Source of the DNA: Limnobacter litoralis
GTDB taxonomy: Bacteria; Pseudomonadota; Gammaproteobacteria; Burkholderiales; Burkholderiaceae_B
Length of the DNA stretch: 64,000 bases
Reading direction: 5' to 3'
NCBI RefSeq assembly: GCF_030160455.1
Contig: NZ_BSOJ01000002.1
Coordinates: 1-64,000, forward strand
Positions 1 through 8,254 of this stretch are shown one piece after another. The translations under genes and the position numbers were made by a program. The stretch's first letter is position 1. The number at the start of each line of letters is the position of its first letter. A model generated the notes under the pieces. It worked only from the letters and a program-made list of their open reading frames with translations. It made no database searches and was not told where the DNA came from.

Positions 1-70
1 AGAAGAACAGATCAACCGAAATGTACGCGCCGAAGAACTACAAATCGTGAATTCTTCAGTGCTTCCCTAG
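1..70 (+). CDS. Possible 3' end of a gene entering from the left edge
   Basis: An open frame begins at base 2 and ends at a TAG at 68-70, giving 22 residues that are rich in Glu, Gln and Asn. It would converge on the minus-strand gene that ends at 84. With so few residues no family can be assigned, and the frame may be open by chance. Confidence 0.25.
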   Translation, partial: EEQINRNVRAEELQIVNSSVLP

Positions 71-83
71 AGACTAGACGCTG

Positions 84-545
84 TCAATCTGCTGTGTCTA
101 GGTTAAACGCCTTCTTTACAGGTGGACCTTCAAACGACTGGTCTGTCAGAGGATCGTAATAACCGCCTGGCAATTGCAATACAAACTGACCACTAGGGTG
201 GTTTTTGAATCGGTAAAGACTTGTAATGTCTAAATGTCTCTCAATAGTTTGCCCAGGCTGAATGATCTCGTAATCGTCTAGCGTTAAAGGCCCACGTTTC
301 ACCATCACGCCAACGTACTTTACCTCTTCACCATTTTGATCAAACACCTCGAAACGAGGCGCCGATTTTGCAAGGTACAGCGACCTTGAAGATATGTTTT
401 GGTATTGAGTGTCAATCAATACGTGCCCATTCAAATCTTTGGAAACAGTAATTTTGAGTTGGAAGAATTGAGTGTTCATAGAATAGCCAGTAGTAACAAT
501 TAACAAACTAATGAAAAAAAGTGCAAGTCTCAAGAACCTCTTCAT
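84..545 (-). CDS. Secreted beta-rich protein resembling the pro-domain of M35 peptidases; candidate immunity protein
   Basis: This 153-residue protein opens with MKRFLRLALFFISLLIVTTG, a signal peptide, so it should be periplasmic. I chose the ATG at 545 because it overlaps the stop of the upstream gene as ATGA; an in-frame ATG at 560 lies inside that gene. The mature part is a single all-beta-looking domain with FEVFDQNGEEVKYVG, then VKRGPLTLDDYEIIQPGQ. This pattern (a bulk Ig-like domain, Y-x-G, KRG, DY and PG-x-T) resembles the N-terminal non-catalytic domain that precedes the catalytic domain in peptidyl-Lys/AhlP-type M35 metallopeptidases. Seen: translational coupling to an M35 gene and a signal peptide. 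Inferred: it is the periplasmic immunity protein and inhibits the neighbouring enzyme as a detached pro-domain would. A BsuPI-like inhibitor fold is an alternative. Confidence 0.7.
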   Translation of the reverse strand: MKRFLRLALFFISLLIVTTGYSMNTQFFQLKITVSKDLNGHVLIDTQYQNISSRSLYLAKSAPRFEVFDQNGEEVKYVGVMVKRGPLTLDDYEIIQPGQTIERHLDITSLYRFKNHPSGQFVLQLPGGYYDPLTDQSFEGPPVKKAFNLDTAD

Positions 546-1424
546 TGATCTTCCACCCAATATTCAAAGCTATCGGCATGCTTCATAGCTAGTTCTGGTT
601 TTGCCTTCGCTAGTGCGTGGCTGGCTTCCATTCCGTAAATGGAAGTGCCTTGTTTGTAACTTGTAAAATAGTCTGCTGTGTCGCCAATATCCTCAAAATG
701 AGACATCTCGTGAGTCAGTGTGCCAGCCTTTGAATCTTCGCCTTGCAATGGTGCTCGCCAGAATGCATCGCCCAAATAAATTGAATGTTTCTTAACATCG
801 TCTGGATGAACATACGCGTACAAGCTACTCGGATCGATATCTGGCGTATCTTTGTTGTTGGCTTTTTTAAATTGCCCAACCCCTGTCTTTGAGTTCAGCG
901 TCAACATTCTGTCTAAGCGCCTTTTAATCTTTAATCTGCTCAATTCGCTGTCATCACCGAAGGCCAAAATAAACTTCTTTTGATCACTTTCAGACCATCG
1001 TTTCAACTCGGAAAGCTTAGCCTCCAATAATTTCTTTTGAGCCTGGAGCGCTTCATGTATTTGTTTCTTCTCAGAATCAGAAAAGCCATGAGGTGGCTCC
1101 TGCGTCGAAGCCTCTTTATCATTGTCAGCCTTAAAAGCCTGCTCAAAGCTTCCTGTCACTGCAATTAATGTTGCCCCACAAGCTGTTTTATGGCCATGTA
1201 AGGCCACTCGCATATAGTTGTCCGTGAAAATCGGATCGCCTTCAACTATTGGAAATACATGCGGAGGACAACGGACAAGATGTCATGTCTCCAACGCGTG
1301 CAATCGGAATTCTAGAAGGGCCAAAGAAAGTTGTCGGACTACCCGAAATAACTTTGCCCCCGTGAGAGGTTGCGTCCCCCATGACCACTTGAGCGCGGCC
1401 GTTTACCAATGGACGAGAAGTCAT
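542..1424 (-). pseudogene. PAAR-M35 metallopeptidase type VI effector, frameshifted
   Basis: Two frames together make one PAAR effector. The first (1424-1242) reads GDATSHGGKVISGSPTTF and IARVGDMTSCP, the first half of a PAAR spike-tip domain. The second, from about 1280 down to 542, continues with FPIVEGDPIFTDNYMRVALH and GHKTACGATLIA, the second half of the same domain. A charged linker and an aspzincin (M35) domain follow, with HEMSH and a nearby DTADY that fits the third, Asp zinc ligand. The frames part at 1265-1278, where the imperfect 7-bp tandem AGGACAA-CGGACAA lies; removing one unit gives the continuous TSCPPHVFPIVEG. PAAR proteins cap the T6SS spike, and M35 enzymes are zinc endopeptidases. 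As written, no full-length product is possible, and internal initiation at 1213 would lack most of the PAAR domain. A sequencing error is the main alternative. The next gene downstream is the likely immunity protein. Confidence 0.82.
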
Positions 1425-1510
1425 GCGAATCGCGAAAAATTGACGATCCGCAAGCTTAATTCAGCCTCTGGCGAGGACCAAATTGAGGACCAATGGCTAA
1501 TCCAATGTGA

Positions 1511-1693
1511 TTAATCAGAGGAAAGATCTAAGGGTTCAAAAGAGAGCCCGGTCACCACCGCATTTCGCAAAAACTGCTTTTCATAATGCCGGTTGCGTCT
1601 GGCCTGCTTGGCTTTGGCCCTTTTTCCAATCCGTTTGTCGACCACTAATTCGTCAAGATTGGTGAGTTGATCAAGGCTTTCGACCTGCTTCAT
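1511..1693 (-). CDS. Small basic hypothetical protein
   Basis: From the ATG at 1693 this frame encodes 60 residues, with a strongly basic middle (KRIGKRAKAKQARRNRHYEK) and an acidic C-terminus. An alternative ATG lies at 1711. It overlaps the 3' end of the lipase gene by 23 bases (41 from the upstream ATG), which suggests translational coupling. I recognise no family. The composition (a basic helix with acidic ends) looks like a real small protein rather than a shadow frame. Confidence 0.45.
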   Translation of the reverse strand: MKQVESLDQLTNLDELVVDKRIGKRAKAKQARRNRHYEKQFLRNAVVTGLSFEPLDLSSD

Positions 1694-2483
1694 CGAATTT
1701 CGCTTTGTCATCGGTGCTGCTCAAATAGTTTTTAATCAATGCAACGGCCTCGGGAACATGCATCAAGCCCGAGTGCGAGGCCCGCACATTCGGAAACTCG
1801 TCCTGCAGCAACACATTGGTTACCTCAGGTTCTTGCAAAAACTGGCTGCTGACAGGTGTCACCACTTCATCCTGTTTGGTGGCAATAATCAAGGCCTTCA
1901 CGCCTTCGGAGTCCATTTTTTCTGAGTGCACGCGGGCCATGAATTCAGAATTGGCGCCCTGCTCTGCACACGCCGGGCAATGTTCTGAATTGAAGTCGGC
2001 AGGTACACGCGTTGTACCCCGCAAGCTAGGCGCCACCGCCACAATGCGATCAATTTTGCCCTCAAACTCGGGCCTTCTGGCCATCAAAAAGGCAATCAGG
2101 CCACCTTGCGAATGACCCACCAAAATCACTTTGCCGGCACCCGTATTACGCAACACGCCGTCCGTGAATTGACTGAGTTGATCCACCGAGGTGTCGATTT
2201 CTGCCATGCCGTTCAAACCGAACATGCCACGGCTGCCGTAATTCATGGCGTACAAACAATAGCCCTGCCGCTTTAAAACCGGGGCAAGGCTTGAAAACGC
2301 CCTGCGCGTGTTGGCAAAGGTGCCATGAATCAGAATAACGGGGGGACGATCAACCGATTGGCAATCGACGTTGACCAAACCCGGCAGGCCCAAAGACTGA
2401 TCTTGAAAATGCGCGCAGCCCGCCAGCCAGAGCGGTAGCGATAGCAAGAACATGCGCAAGGTCAGTTTTGAGAAGAAATGCAT
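1671..2483 (-). CDS. Lipoprotein alpha/beta-hydrolase (class 2 lipase/esterase type)
   Basis: This 270-residue protein starts with a lipoprotein signal ending in the lipobox LAGC (Cys23), so it should be lipid-anchored in the envelope. An oxyanion-hole motif, VILIHGTFANTRRAF, follows at about residues 49-63, and the nucleophile elbow GHSQGG places the catalytic Ser at about 125. A late His in ASHSGLMH near residue 243 fits the third triad member. The layout matches triacylglycerol lipases of the EstA/LipA class 2 type, which hydrolyse acyl esters. It lies between the toxin-antitoxin pair and the PAAR effector gene on the same strand. A cell-envelope lipase is the simplest reading; I see no PAAR or other T6SS delivery domain in it. 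Confidence 0.8.
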   Translation of the reverse strand: MHFFSKLTLRMFLLSLPLWLAGCAHFQDQSLGLPGLVNVDCQSVDRPPVILIHGTFANTRRAFSSLAPVLKRQGYCLYAMNYGSRGMFGLNGMAEIDTSVDQLSQFTDGVLRNTGAGKVILVGHSQGGLIAFLMARRPEFEGKIDRIVAVAPSLRGTTRVPADFNSEHCPACAEQGANSEFMARVHSEKMDSEGVKALIIATKQDEVVTPVSSQFLQEPEVTNVLLQDEFPNVRASHSGLMHVPEAVALIKNYLSSTDDKAKFDEAGRKP

Positions 2484-2577
2484 GACGACGAGGGGCCAAA
2501 AACTGTGATGACAATTCTACAGTCGGTTATAAGGCCTTGCCTATCGGCACTTTTTACGCAGTAAATTGCGTGCCGGT

Positions 2578-2958
2578 TTACTTCCCCCAATGCCCTTCAA
2601 AATCGAATGACAATTGCTTCTGGTGCTTGATCGAAAGCAGGTAAAGCGTGTCTTCAACTTGGAGGTAAAGCACCACATGGCTTTTCATCACATACTCACG
2701 CAAGCTGTTCAATGAGGAACCGGCCAAGGCAGCCAGCTTGGCTTGCAGTTCGGCATTGGCATTGGCAGCTTCCGCAGAACCGACGGCCCTGTTGAAAAAC
2801 GGTCCGCCCAGTTCAGGGAACCGTTCAAGGTTGGGCAGCACCGTATCGAGTAACTCATCAATCAAAGTGTCAAATGCTTGCGGGGCTTCCGCCTCTGCCA
2901 AGAAGTGTTCAATGTCGGCCAGATTTCGCTCGAAGTTCGCAGTAAGCTTAATTCTCAT
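2578..2958 (-). CDS. ParE/RelE-superfamily type II toxin
   Basis: The protein has 126 residues and begins MRIKLTANFERNLADIEHFL, the helical start typical of the ParE/RelE fold, with a beta-rich end (SHVVLYLQVEDTLYLLSIKH). It is longer than the usual 90-100 residues because of an Ala-rich helical segment in the middle (about 60-85). The gene overlaps the antitoxin stop by 4 bases (ATGA), the standard coupling in these modules. Members act as ribosome-dependent mRNases or gyrase inhibitors; which applies here cannot be read from the sequence. Confidence 0.8.
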   Translation of the reverse strand: MRIKLTANFERNLADIEHFLAEAEAPQAFDTLIDELLDTVLPNLERFPELGGPFFNRAVGSAEAANANAELQAKLAALAGSSLNSLREYVMKSHVVLYLQVEDTLYLLSIKHQKQLSFDFEGHWGK

Positions 2959-3248
2959 GCGACTGTGCGTCGCTTTTTGATGGCTTTCAATGTTGCCTTC
3001 GCATCTTTGGTGCGTCCTGCCACAACATCATCCAGCCCCTTGGATGCTTCGTCGATCAACAAGAGGTGAATGCGCTCACGCTCTAGCCGGTGATAGTAGT
3101 CGAGTCTTTTTGCGTCTATGATGGCGATATACGCTTCACCGTTTTTGGTAATCAGTTTTTCAGCGCCACCCTTCACCTCTTCCGCGAGATCAGAAAAGTT
3201 GGCACGGGCGGAGGACAGGGGAATTACATCGCTGGCTGAGATCGTCAT
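2955..3248 (-). CDS. Phd/YefM-family antitoxin
   Basis: This protein of 97 residues starts at the ATG at 3248, chosen because GGAGG lies seven bases upstream; an ATG at 3260 overlaps that ribosome-binding site. The N-terminus (MTISASDVIPLSSARANFSD) and the following KLITKNGEAYIAIIDAKR are the hallmark Phd/YefM DNA-binding fold. The C-terminal helical part should wrap the toxin encoded immediately downstream with a 4-base overlap. Family members repress their own operon, and a perfect palindrome sits just upstream at 3272-3287. Confidence 0.88.
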   Translation of the reverse strand: MTISASDVIPLSSARANFSDLAEEVKGGAEKLITKNGEAYIAIIDAKRLDYYHRLERERIHLLLIDEASKGLDDVVAGRTKDAKATLKAIKKRRTVA

Positions 3249-3271
3249 AAGAACCTCCATACATTAAAAAC

Positions 3272-3317
3272 GTACAAAATTTTGTACACTATACTCCTGT
3301 ATTTTTGAATCAATCAA
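3272..3317 (-). promoter_or_regulatory. Promoter and palindromic operator of the toxin-antitoxin operon
   Basis: GTACAAAATTTTGTAC at 3272-3287 is a perfect 16-bp palindrome. A -10-like TATAGT (minus strand, 3293-3288) and a -35-like TTGATT (3317-3312) are 18 bases apart. The operator lies directly downstream of the -10, so antitoxin binding would block transcription. GTAC-containing palindromes are typical of Phd/YefM operators. Confidence 0.7.
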
Positions 3318-3450
3318 TAGTTTTATCCGAATTGGTGCGACCATGATCAGGAGAGCAACTATTTAAAAAGATGATTGTTTTTCTCAGGTGAGCAGCCTTG
3401 TTAATAAACACCGCGAGCGACGAACCATTAGCCACTTGAAAGGAGACCCA

Positions 3451-3693
3451 ATGACCAAAGACAAAACGAAAAATCAAGATTGTGCTTGCGGATGCGGCGG
3501 TAGGCCTGTAGCAGGTGATTTTTTACCCGGGCATGATCAAAAGCTAAGATCTGAACTTGAAAAGCGTGTAGGCGGCTTAATTCCACTCAGGATGCTGGTG
3601 GAAGCCGCAGAGTATTTCGCTGATGGGACAATTCAAGCCAGTATGTTCAACAACATGGTCAAAGATATCTTCCGAATGAGTGACCGTCACTAA
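3451..3693 (+). CDS. Small CGCGG-motif protein
   Basis: This 80-residue protein uses the ATG at 3451, preceded by AAAGGAGA at optimal spacing; the frame extends upstream without a better start. The N-terminal CACGCGG followed by FLPGHDQKLRSELEKR resembles the short Cys-rich C-x-CGCG...F-x-PGHD modules found in small, often mobile-element-borne proteins of unknown function. Three Cys in six residues could bind metal. It stands alone between the divergent toxin-antitoxin operon and the tRNA terminator. Confidence 0.65.
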   Translation: MTKDKTKNQDCACGCGGRPVAGDFLPGHDQKLRSELEKRVGGLIPLRMLVEAAEYFADGTIQASMFNNMVKDIFRMSDRH

Positions 3694-3744
3694 AACATAC
3701 TCACAACCTCCCCAACCATACCAAATAGGTACTTTGAGGCACAG

Positions 3745-3784
3745 AAAAGAAAAAAGCCCTTTCGGCTAAAAACCGTAAGGGCTT
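3745..3784 (-). terminator. Rho-independent terminator of tRNA-Asn
   Basis: AAGCCCTT (3754-3761) pairs with AAGGGCTT (3777-3784), with an inner CGG/CCG stem. On the minus strand the stem is followed by a T-rich run (3754-3745). It lies 18 bases beyond the tRNA 3' end. Confidence 0.75.
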
Positions 3785-3801
3785 GATTCAACTTCAATAT
3801 T

Positions 3802-3877
3802 TGGCTCCCCGACCTGGACTCGAACCAGGGACCTGCGGATTAACAGTCCGTCGCTCTACCGACTGAGCTATCGGGGA
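3802..3877 (-). tRNA. tRNA-Asn (anticodon GTT)
   Basis: A 76-base cloverleaf with acceptor stem TCCCCGA/TCGGGGA, discriminator G and encoded CCA. The D arm is AGCTCAGTCGGTAGAGC, the anticodon loop CTGTTAATC gives GTT, and the T arm contains GGTTCGAGTCC. All stems pair on reading. A terminator follows, so it is a single-gene unit. Confidence 0.95.
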
Positions 3878-3976
3878 AAGAGCCGAGATTATAGCAGCGA
3901 AATTTTTTTGTGCAACCCTTACCACCCGATTTGGGCAAAAGAATGACAAAAAACCTCGCTGCTGGCCGTCAAGGCT

Positions 3977-5164
3977 TTAAGACAGCGCTTTGGCGATGCG
4001 CTCGCAAGCCTTTTCAAGGTTGCCCATGCTGGTCGCAAAAGAAATACGGAAATAACCTTCAGCGCCGAATGCAGAGCCAGGCACCACGGCCACACCGGCT
4101 TCCAGCAGGTAGGCGGTCAGTTCCAGGTCGTTGGCCGCCTTGATCTTGCCGGCAGCGGCCAGCTTTTCAATGGCTTTGCGTGCATCCACAAATGCGTAGA
4201 AAGCGCCTTCGGCCTTCAAACACTGAATGGTGGGCACGGCGTTCAAGGCTTTGAACACAAACTCGTTGCGCTCGCGGAAGGCGTTGACCATGGGCACCAA
4301 GCACCCCTGATCGCCACTCAGCGCGGCTTCAGCAGCCACTTGCGAAATGGACGTGGGGTTGGACGTAGACTGGCTTTGCAGGTTGGTCATGACGTCGATC
4401 AGCTTGGCTGGGCCAGCGGCAAAACCAATACGCCAGCCGGTCATGCTGTAGGCTTTGGACACGCCATTCAGCACCACTGTGCGGTCTTTGAGGGCTGGGC
4501 AAGCGTTCACGATGTTCACGAAGGGCACGCCGGTCAGGTTGATGTGTTCGTATATGTCGTCGGTGGCCACCAAAATGTTGGGGTGCTTCAGCAGCACTTC
4601 ACCCAGCGCAGCCAACTCTTCCTTGGTGTACACGGCACCAGTGGGGTTGCTGGGGCTGTTGATCATGAACATTTTGGTTTTGGGCGTAATGGCCGCTTCC
4701 AGCTGGGCTGGGGTAATTTTGAAGCCTTGCTCAATACCGGCAAACACCAGCTTGGGTACGCCACCTGCAATTTCAACGATGTCGGCGTAGCTGACCCAGT
4801 AAGGGGCAGGAATAACCACCTCGTCACCGTCGTTGATGGTGGCCAGAATCATGTTGAAAATACACTGCTTGCCGCCGACGCCAACCACCACTTCATTGGC
4901 CTTGTATTCCAGGTTGTTGTCGCGCTTCAGTTTGGCGATGACCGCATTTTTCAGGCCCACGGTACCGCCCACGGCGGTGTACTTCGTGAAGCCGGCGTCA
5001 ATGGCTTTCTTGGCGGCTTCCTTGATGTGGTCGGGGGTGTCGAAGTCGGGTTCACCAGCGCCCAGGCCGATGATGTCCTTGCCTTCCGCTTTCAGTTGGG
5101 CTGCCTTGGCAGTGACAGCAAGAGTGGGGGAAGGTTTGATCGTAAGTGCGCGATTTGAAAGCAT
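3977..5164 (-). CDS. PLP-dependent aspartate-type aminotransferase (class I)
   Basis: The product has 395 residues, the usual length for class I gamma-type aspartate aminotransferases. Seen are SPSNPTG (about 171-177), the PLP region NGVSKAYSMTGWRIG with the Schiff-base Lys at about 237, and a C-terminal RISFA motif that supplies the substrate-carboxylate Arg. The enzyme exchanges amino groups between amino acids and 2-oxoacids, most likely aspartate/2-oxoglutarate, in the cytosol. It is divergent from uvrB with a 193-bp gap. Other Fold I aminotransferases, such as aromatic or prephenate aminotransferases, cannot be excluded. Confidence 0.92.
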   Translation of the reverse strand: MLSNRALTIKPSPTLAVTAKAAQLKAEGKDIIGLGAGEPDFDTPDHIKEAAKKAIDAGFTKYTAVGGTVGLKNAVIAKLKRDNNLEYKANEVVVGVGGKQCIFNMILATINDGDEVVIPAPYWVSYADIVEIAGGVPKLVFAGIEQGFKITPAQLEAAITPKTKMFMINSPSNPTGAVYTKEELAALGEVLLKHPNILVATDDIYEHINLTGVPFVNIVNACPALKDRTVVLNGVSKAYSMTGWRIGFAAGPAKLIDVMTNLQSQSTSNPTSISQVAAEAALSGDQGCLVPMVNAFRERNEFVFKALNAVPTIQCLKAEGAFYAFVDARKAIEKLAAAGKIKAANDLELTAYLLEAGVAVVPGSAFGAEGYFRISFATSMGNLEKACERIAKALS

Positions 5165-5357
5165 GATTCCGTTTGCGTTAGTTCAAAAAAAGAATTTGTC
5201 AAGTCTGGAAAACTTTTTGATTTCCAACGATAATGTGCGATTGGCACCCAGTCGCAATCATCGCAAAACTGCAACTACAACACCATGTTTTTGACGCATC
5301 ACATGTCAGCCATGCACCGTAAAACAGACAGGTCTAGCCACAAAGCAGCATTCTAAC

Positions 5358-7421
5358 ATGACATCCGGTTTCGTGACTTTTCCGGGCAGCCCCTTCCAGC
5401 TGTACCAGCCCTACCCGCCCGCGGGTGATCAACCTCAGGCCATTGAAAAACTGGTCGAGGGGATCGACGACGGCCTCAGCTTTCAAACGCTGCTGGGGGT
5501 GACTGGTTCGGGCAAAACTTACACCATGGCCAACGTGATTGCACGCACTGGCCGCCCTGCCCTGGTGCTGGCGCCCAACAAAACGCTGGCTGCGCAGTTG
5601 TACGCTGAAATGCGCGAATTCTTCCCGAACAACGCGGTGGAATATTTCGTCAGCTACTACGACTATTACCAGCCCGAGGCCTATGTGCCCAGCCGCGACC
5701 TGTTCATCGAAAAAGACAGCTCGATTAACGAGCACATTGAGCAAATGCGCCTGTCGGCCACCAAAAGCCTGCTGGAACGCCGCGACACCATTATTGTGGG
5801 CACCGTTAGTTGCATCTACGGCATTGGCGACCCCTCTGATTACCACGCGATGATTCTCACGCTGCGCCACGGCGACAAAACCAGCCAGCGCGACGTGCTC
5901 AAACGCCTGATTGCCATGCAATACAAGCGCAACGACCTCGACTTTTCACGCGGCACCTTCCGCGTGCGTGGCGACACCATCGACGTGTACCCGGCCGAAC
6001 ATTCCGATTTGGCCGTCCGAATTGAACTGTTCGACGACGAAATTGATTCCATCCAACTGTTTGACCCACTGACCGGCAAAATACAGCAGCGCATACCGCG
6101 CTTTACGATCTACCCCAGCAGCCATTACGTCACGCCGCGCACCACGGTGCTGCGCGCCATCGAGACCATCAAGGAAGAACTGCGCGAGCAACTCGACTTC
6201 TTTGTGAAAAACGGCAAACTGGTTGAAGCACAGCGTCTTGAACAGCGCACCCGATTCGACCTTGAAATGCTGGCCGAGCTGGGTTTCTGCAAAGGCATTG
6301 AGAATTACAGCCGCCACATGTCGGGCGCAGCACCGGGCGAACCACCGCCCACGCTGATTGATTACCTGCCCAAAGACGGCCTGATGATCATTGATGAAAG
6401 CCACGTCACCATTGGGCAACTGGGCGGAATGTACCGCGGAGACCGATCCCGCAAGGAAACACTGGTTAACTTCGGCTTTCGTCTGCCATCTGCCATGGAC
6501 AATCGCCCCTTGCGTTTCGAAGAATTCGAGTCCAAAATGCGTCAGACAGTGTTTGTCTCTGCCACACCGTCCAATTACGAGAAGACGCACGCAGGGCAAG
6601 TGGTGGAACAGTTGGTGCGCCCAACCGGGTTGATCGACCCAGTCATTGAGGTGCGCCCTGCCGCAACACAGGTGGACGATCTGCTCAGTGAAATACACGA
6701 GCGCACAAGCGCTGGTGACAGGGTTTTGGTAACCACGCTGACCAAGCGCATGGCCGAAGACCTGACCGATTACCTGAGCGACAACGGTGTAAAGGTTCGT
6801 TACTTACACTCTGACATCGACACTGTTGAACGAGTCGAGATTATTCGTGATCTTCGGCTTGGCGAATTTGATGTATTGGTTGGTATTAACTTGTTGCGGG
6901 AAGGTTTAGACATTCCCGAAGTATCTTTAGTCGCTATTTTAGACGCAGACAAGGAAGGTTTTTTGCGAAGCGAGCGAAGTTTAATACAAACCATCGGCCG
7001 TGCTGCACGCAATTTGAACGGCAAGGCCATTCTGTACGCCGACAGGGTCACCGACTCCATGGAGCTGGCCATGGGCGAGACTCGCCGTCGCCGCGACACG
7101 CAAATTGCCTTCAACCTTGCAAACGGCATTACGCCGGTCGGCGTCAAAAAGCAGGTTCGGGAACTTATTGACGGCGTGTTTGATCCAAACGCTGCGAAGA
7201 AAAAAGCCCAAACCCGCGAGCTAGAGGCACTGCCCGCCAACGAAAAACAACTGGCCAAAGAGATCAAGCGACTTGAAAAAGCCATGCTTGAGCACGCCAA
7301 GAACTTGGAATTTGAGAAAGCGGCCCAACTTAGAGACCAACTGGGCCGCCTGAAGGAACAGGTTTTCGGCAGCAACGGCAGCAGCAACGTCATACCGATA
7401 GAGACCAAGAAAACCGCCTGA
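5358..7421 (+). CDS. uvrB: UvrABC excinuclease subunit B
   Basis: This 687-residue protein is the damage-verifying helicase of nucleotide excision repair. The Walker A motif GVTGSGKT is at about 47-54, the damage-probing beta-hairpin [14 protein letters not shown] at about 101-114, and [10 protein letters not shown] marks the Walker B region. The helicase C half contains [16 protein letters not shown] and IGRAARN. The C-terminal UVR motif ([19 protein letters not shown]) that contacts UvrC closes the protein. All domains are present at the normal length. I looked for a LexA box (CTGT-N8-ACAG) in the 193 bp upstream and saw none. Confidence 0.98.
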   Translation: MTSGFVTFPGSPFQLYQPYPPAGDQPQAIEKLVEGIDDGLSFQTLLGVTGSGKTYTMANVIARTGRPALVLAPNKTLAAQLYAEMREFFPNNAVEYFVSYYDYYQPEAYVPSRDLFIEKDSSINEHIEQMRLSATKSLLERRDTIIVGTVSCIYGIGDPSDYHAMILTLRHGDKTSQRDVLKRLIAMQYKRNDLDFSRGTFRVRGDTIDVYPAEHSDLAVRIELFDDEIDSIQLFDPLTGKIQQRIPRFTIYPSSHYVTPRTTVLRAIETIKEELREQLDFFVKNGKLVEAQRLEQRTRFDLEMLAELGFCKGIENYSRHMSGAAPGEPPPTLIDYLPKDGLMIIDESHVTIGQLGGMYRGDRSRKETLVNFGFRLPSAMDNRPLRFEEFESKMRQTVFVSATPSNYEKTHAGQVVEQLVRPTGLIDPVIEVRPAATQVDDLLSEIHERTSAGDRVLVTTLTKRMAEDLTDYLSDNGVKVRYLHSDIDTVERVEIIRDLRLGEFDVLVGINLLREGLDIPEVSLVAILDADKEGFLRSERSLIQTIGRAARNLNGKAILYADRVTDSMELAMGETRRRRDTQIAFNLANGITPVGVKKQVRELIDGVFDPNAAKKKAQTRELEALPANEKQLAKEIKRLEKAMLEHAKNLEFEKAAQLRDQLGRLKEQVFGSNGSSNVIPIETKKTA

Positions 7422-7483
7422 ATGCCTTCGCGCATTCGGCAACACGATTTTTATTTGATGGGTTTTAGCAATAGGAACCAATT

Positions 7484-7975
7484 ATGAAAAGCAAAGTCTT
7501 GTTTGTGTGTATGGGAAATATTTGCCGCTCTCCAACAGCGCAAGGCATTTTCCAGCAGATGGTTACAGACGCAAATCTAGACCATGAAATTTCTGTGGAT
7601 TCAGCAGGTACGCACGCTTATCACCTGGGCAAAACCCCCGACCCCCGCGCAGTGGCAGCAGCCGCCAAGCGTGGCTACGACATTTCCAACTACGTTTCCA
7701 GGCAGGTAACTGCGGAAGACTTCCGCGACAGCGACGTCATCCTCGCCATGGACTGGGACAACATGTCACTGCTTCAGCAGCAATGCCCACGCCAGTACTC
7801 GCACAAAATCCAGCTGATGATGCGCTACGCCACCGAGCACGACGAAGCCACTGTGCCCGACCCCTACTACGGCGGCCCAGACGGTTTTGACACCGTGCTG
7901 AACTACATCGAAGACTCTTGCACGGGTCTGCTTGAAGTGCTGCGCAAGCGCGTATTTCAGTTCGCGGCAGCTTAA
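7484..7975 (+). CDS. Low-molecular-weight protein-tyrosine phosphatase
   Basis: A 163-residue enzyme with the P-loop VCMGNICRSP at its N-terminus (nucleophile Cys9, Arg15) and the general-acid Asp in VPDPYYGG. These cytosolic phosphatases dephosphorylate phosphotyrosine proteins. It follows uvrB by 62 bp. In many Burkholderiales this gene lies next to iscR; here a 3.9-kb accessory island separates the two. Confidence 0.93.
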   Translation: MKSKVLFVCMGNICRSPTAQGIFQQMVTDANLDHEISVDSAGTHAYHLGKTPDPRAVAAAAKRGYDISNYVSRQVTAEDFRDSDVILAMDWDNMSLLQQQCPRQYSHKIQLMMRYATEHDEATVPDPYYGGPDGFDTVLNYIEDSCTGLLEVLRKRVFQFAAA

Positions 7976-7994
7976 AGTCGGCTCGTATGCAATG

Positions 7995-8035
7995 AACCCC
8001 GGGGTCTGGAGACAGGCCACCGGGGTTTTTGTTTG
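7995..8035 (+). terminator. Rho-independent terminator after the phosphatase gene
   Basis: AACCCCGG (7995-8002) pairs with CCGGGGTT (8020-8027), and TTTTGTTT follows. It lies 20 bases past the stop codon. Confidence 0.85.
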
Positions 8036-8082
8036 GCCGCTGACTTGCCTTTTCTCGCAAAGCAAATTCTGGCTGGCCTAGA

Positions 8083-8140
8083 GCGCAAAGCCCGGTCTGT
8101 CTTGCCCTTGAATTGGGCTGCGACAGACCGGGCAGTGCGC
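8083..8140. repeat. Palindromic repeat, copy A
   Basis: GCGC-aaa-GCCCGGTCTGTC (8083-8101) pairs with GACAGACCGGGC-agt-GCGC (8122-8140) around a 20-base loop. A second copy at 11374-11569 has GCCCAGTCTGTC/GACAGACTGGGC, so a G-C pair here is an A-T pair there and pairing is preserved. The sequence just before the stem (CTGGCTGGCCTA) is also shared, so the copies are in the same orientation. Confidence 0.8.
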
Positions 8141-8254
8141 TTGGGGCAAGATTCAGCAGCCGCGTCACCCACGAGAGGGGTGAACAGACACCACTTTTGC
8201 TAGGTTAAAGCCAGAAACCTATACTGCATCGGGTCCGGAGATTCAACTCGACCG

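Noticed and set aside
1242-1424. Programmed ribosomal frameshift in the PAAR gene
   Set aside because: No slippery heptamer or downstream structure is evident, and the near-duplicate 7-mer explains the shift better.
4340-5158. 272-codon plus-strand frame opposite the aminotransferase
   Set aside because: It is antisense to a clearly conserved gene and is rich in low-complexity Gly, Val and His, a shadow of codon bias.
5165-5357. LexA box for uvrB
   Set aside because: No CTGT-N8-ACAG match was found, so SOS control cannot be supported.
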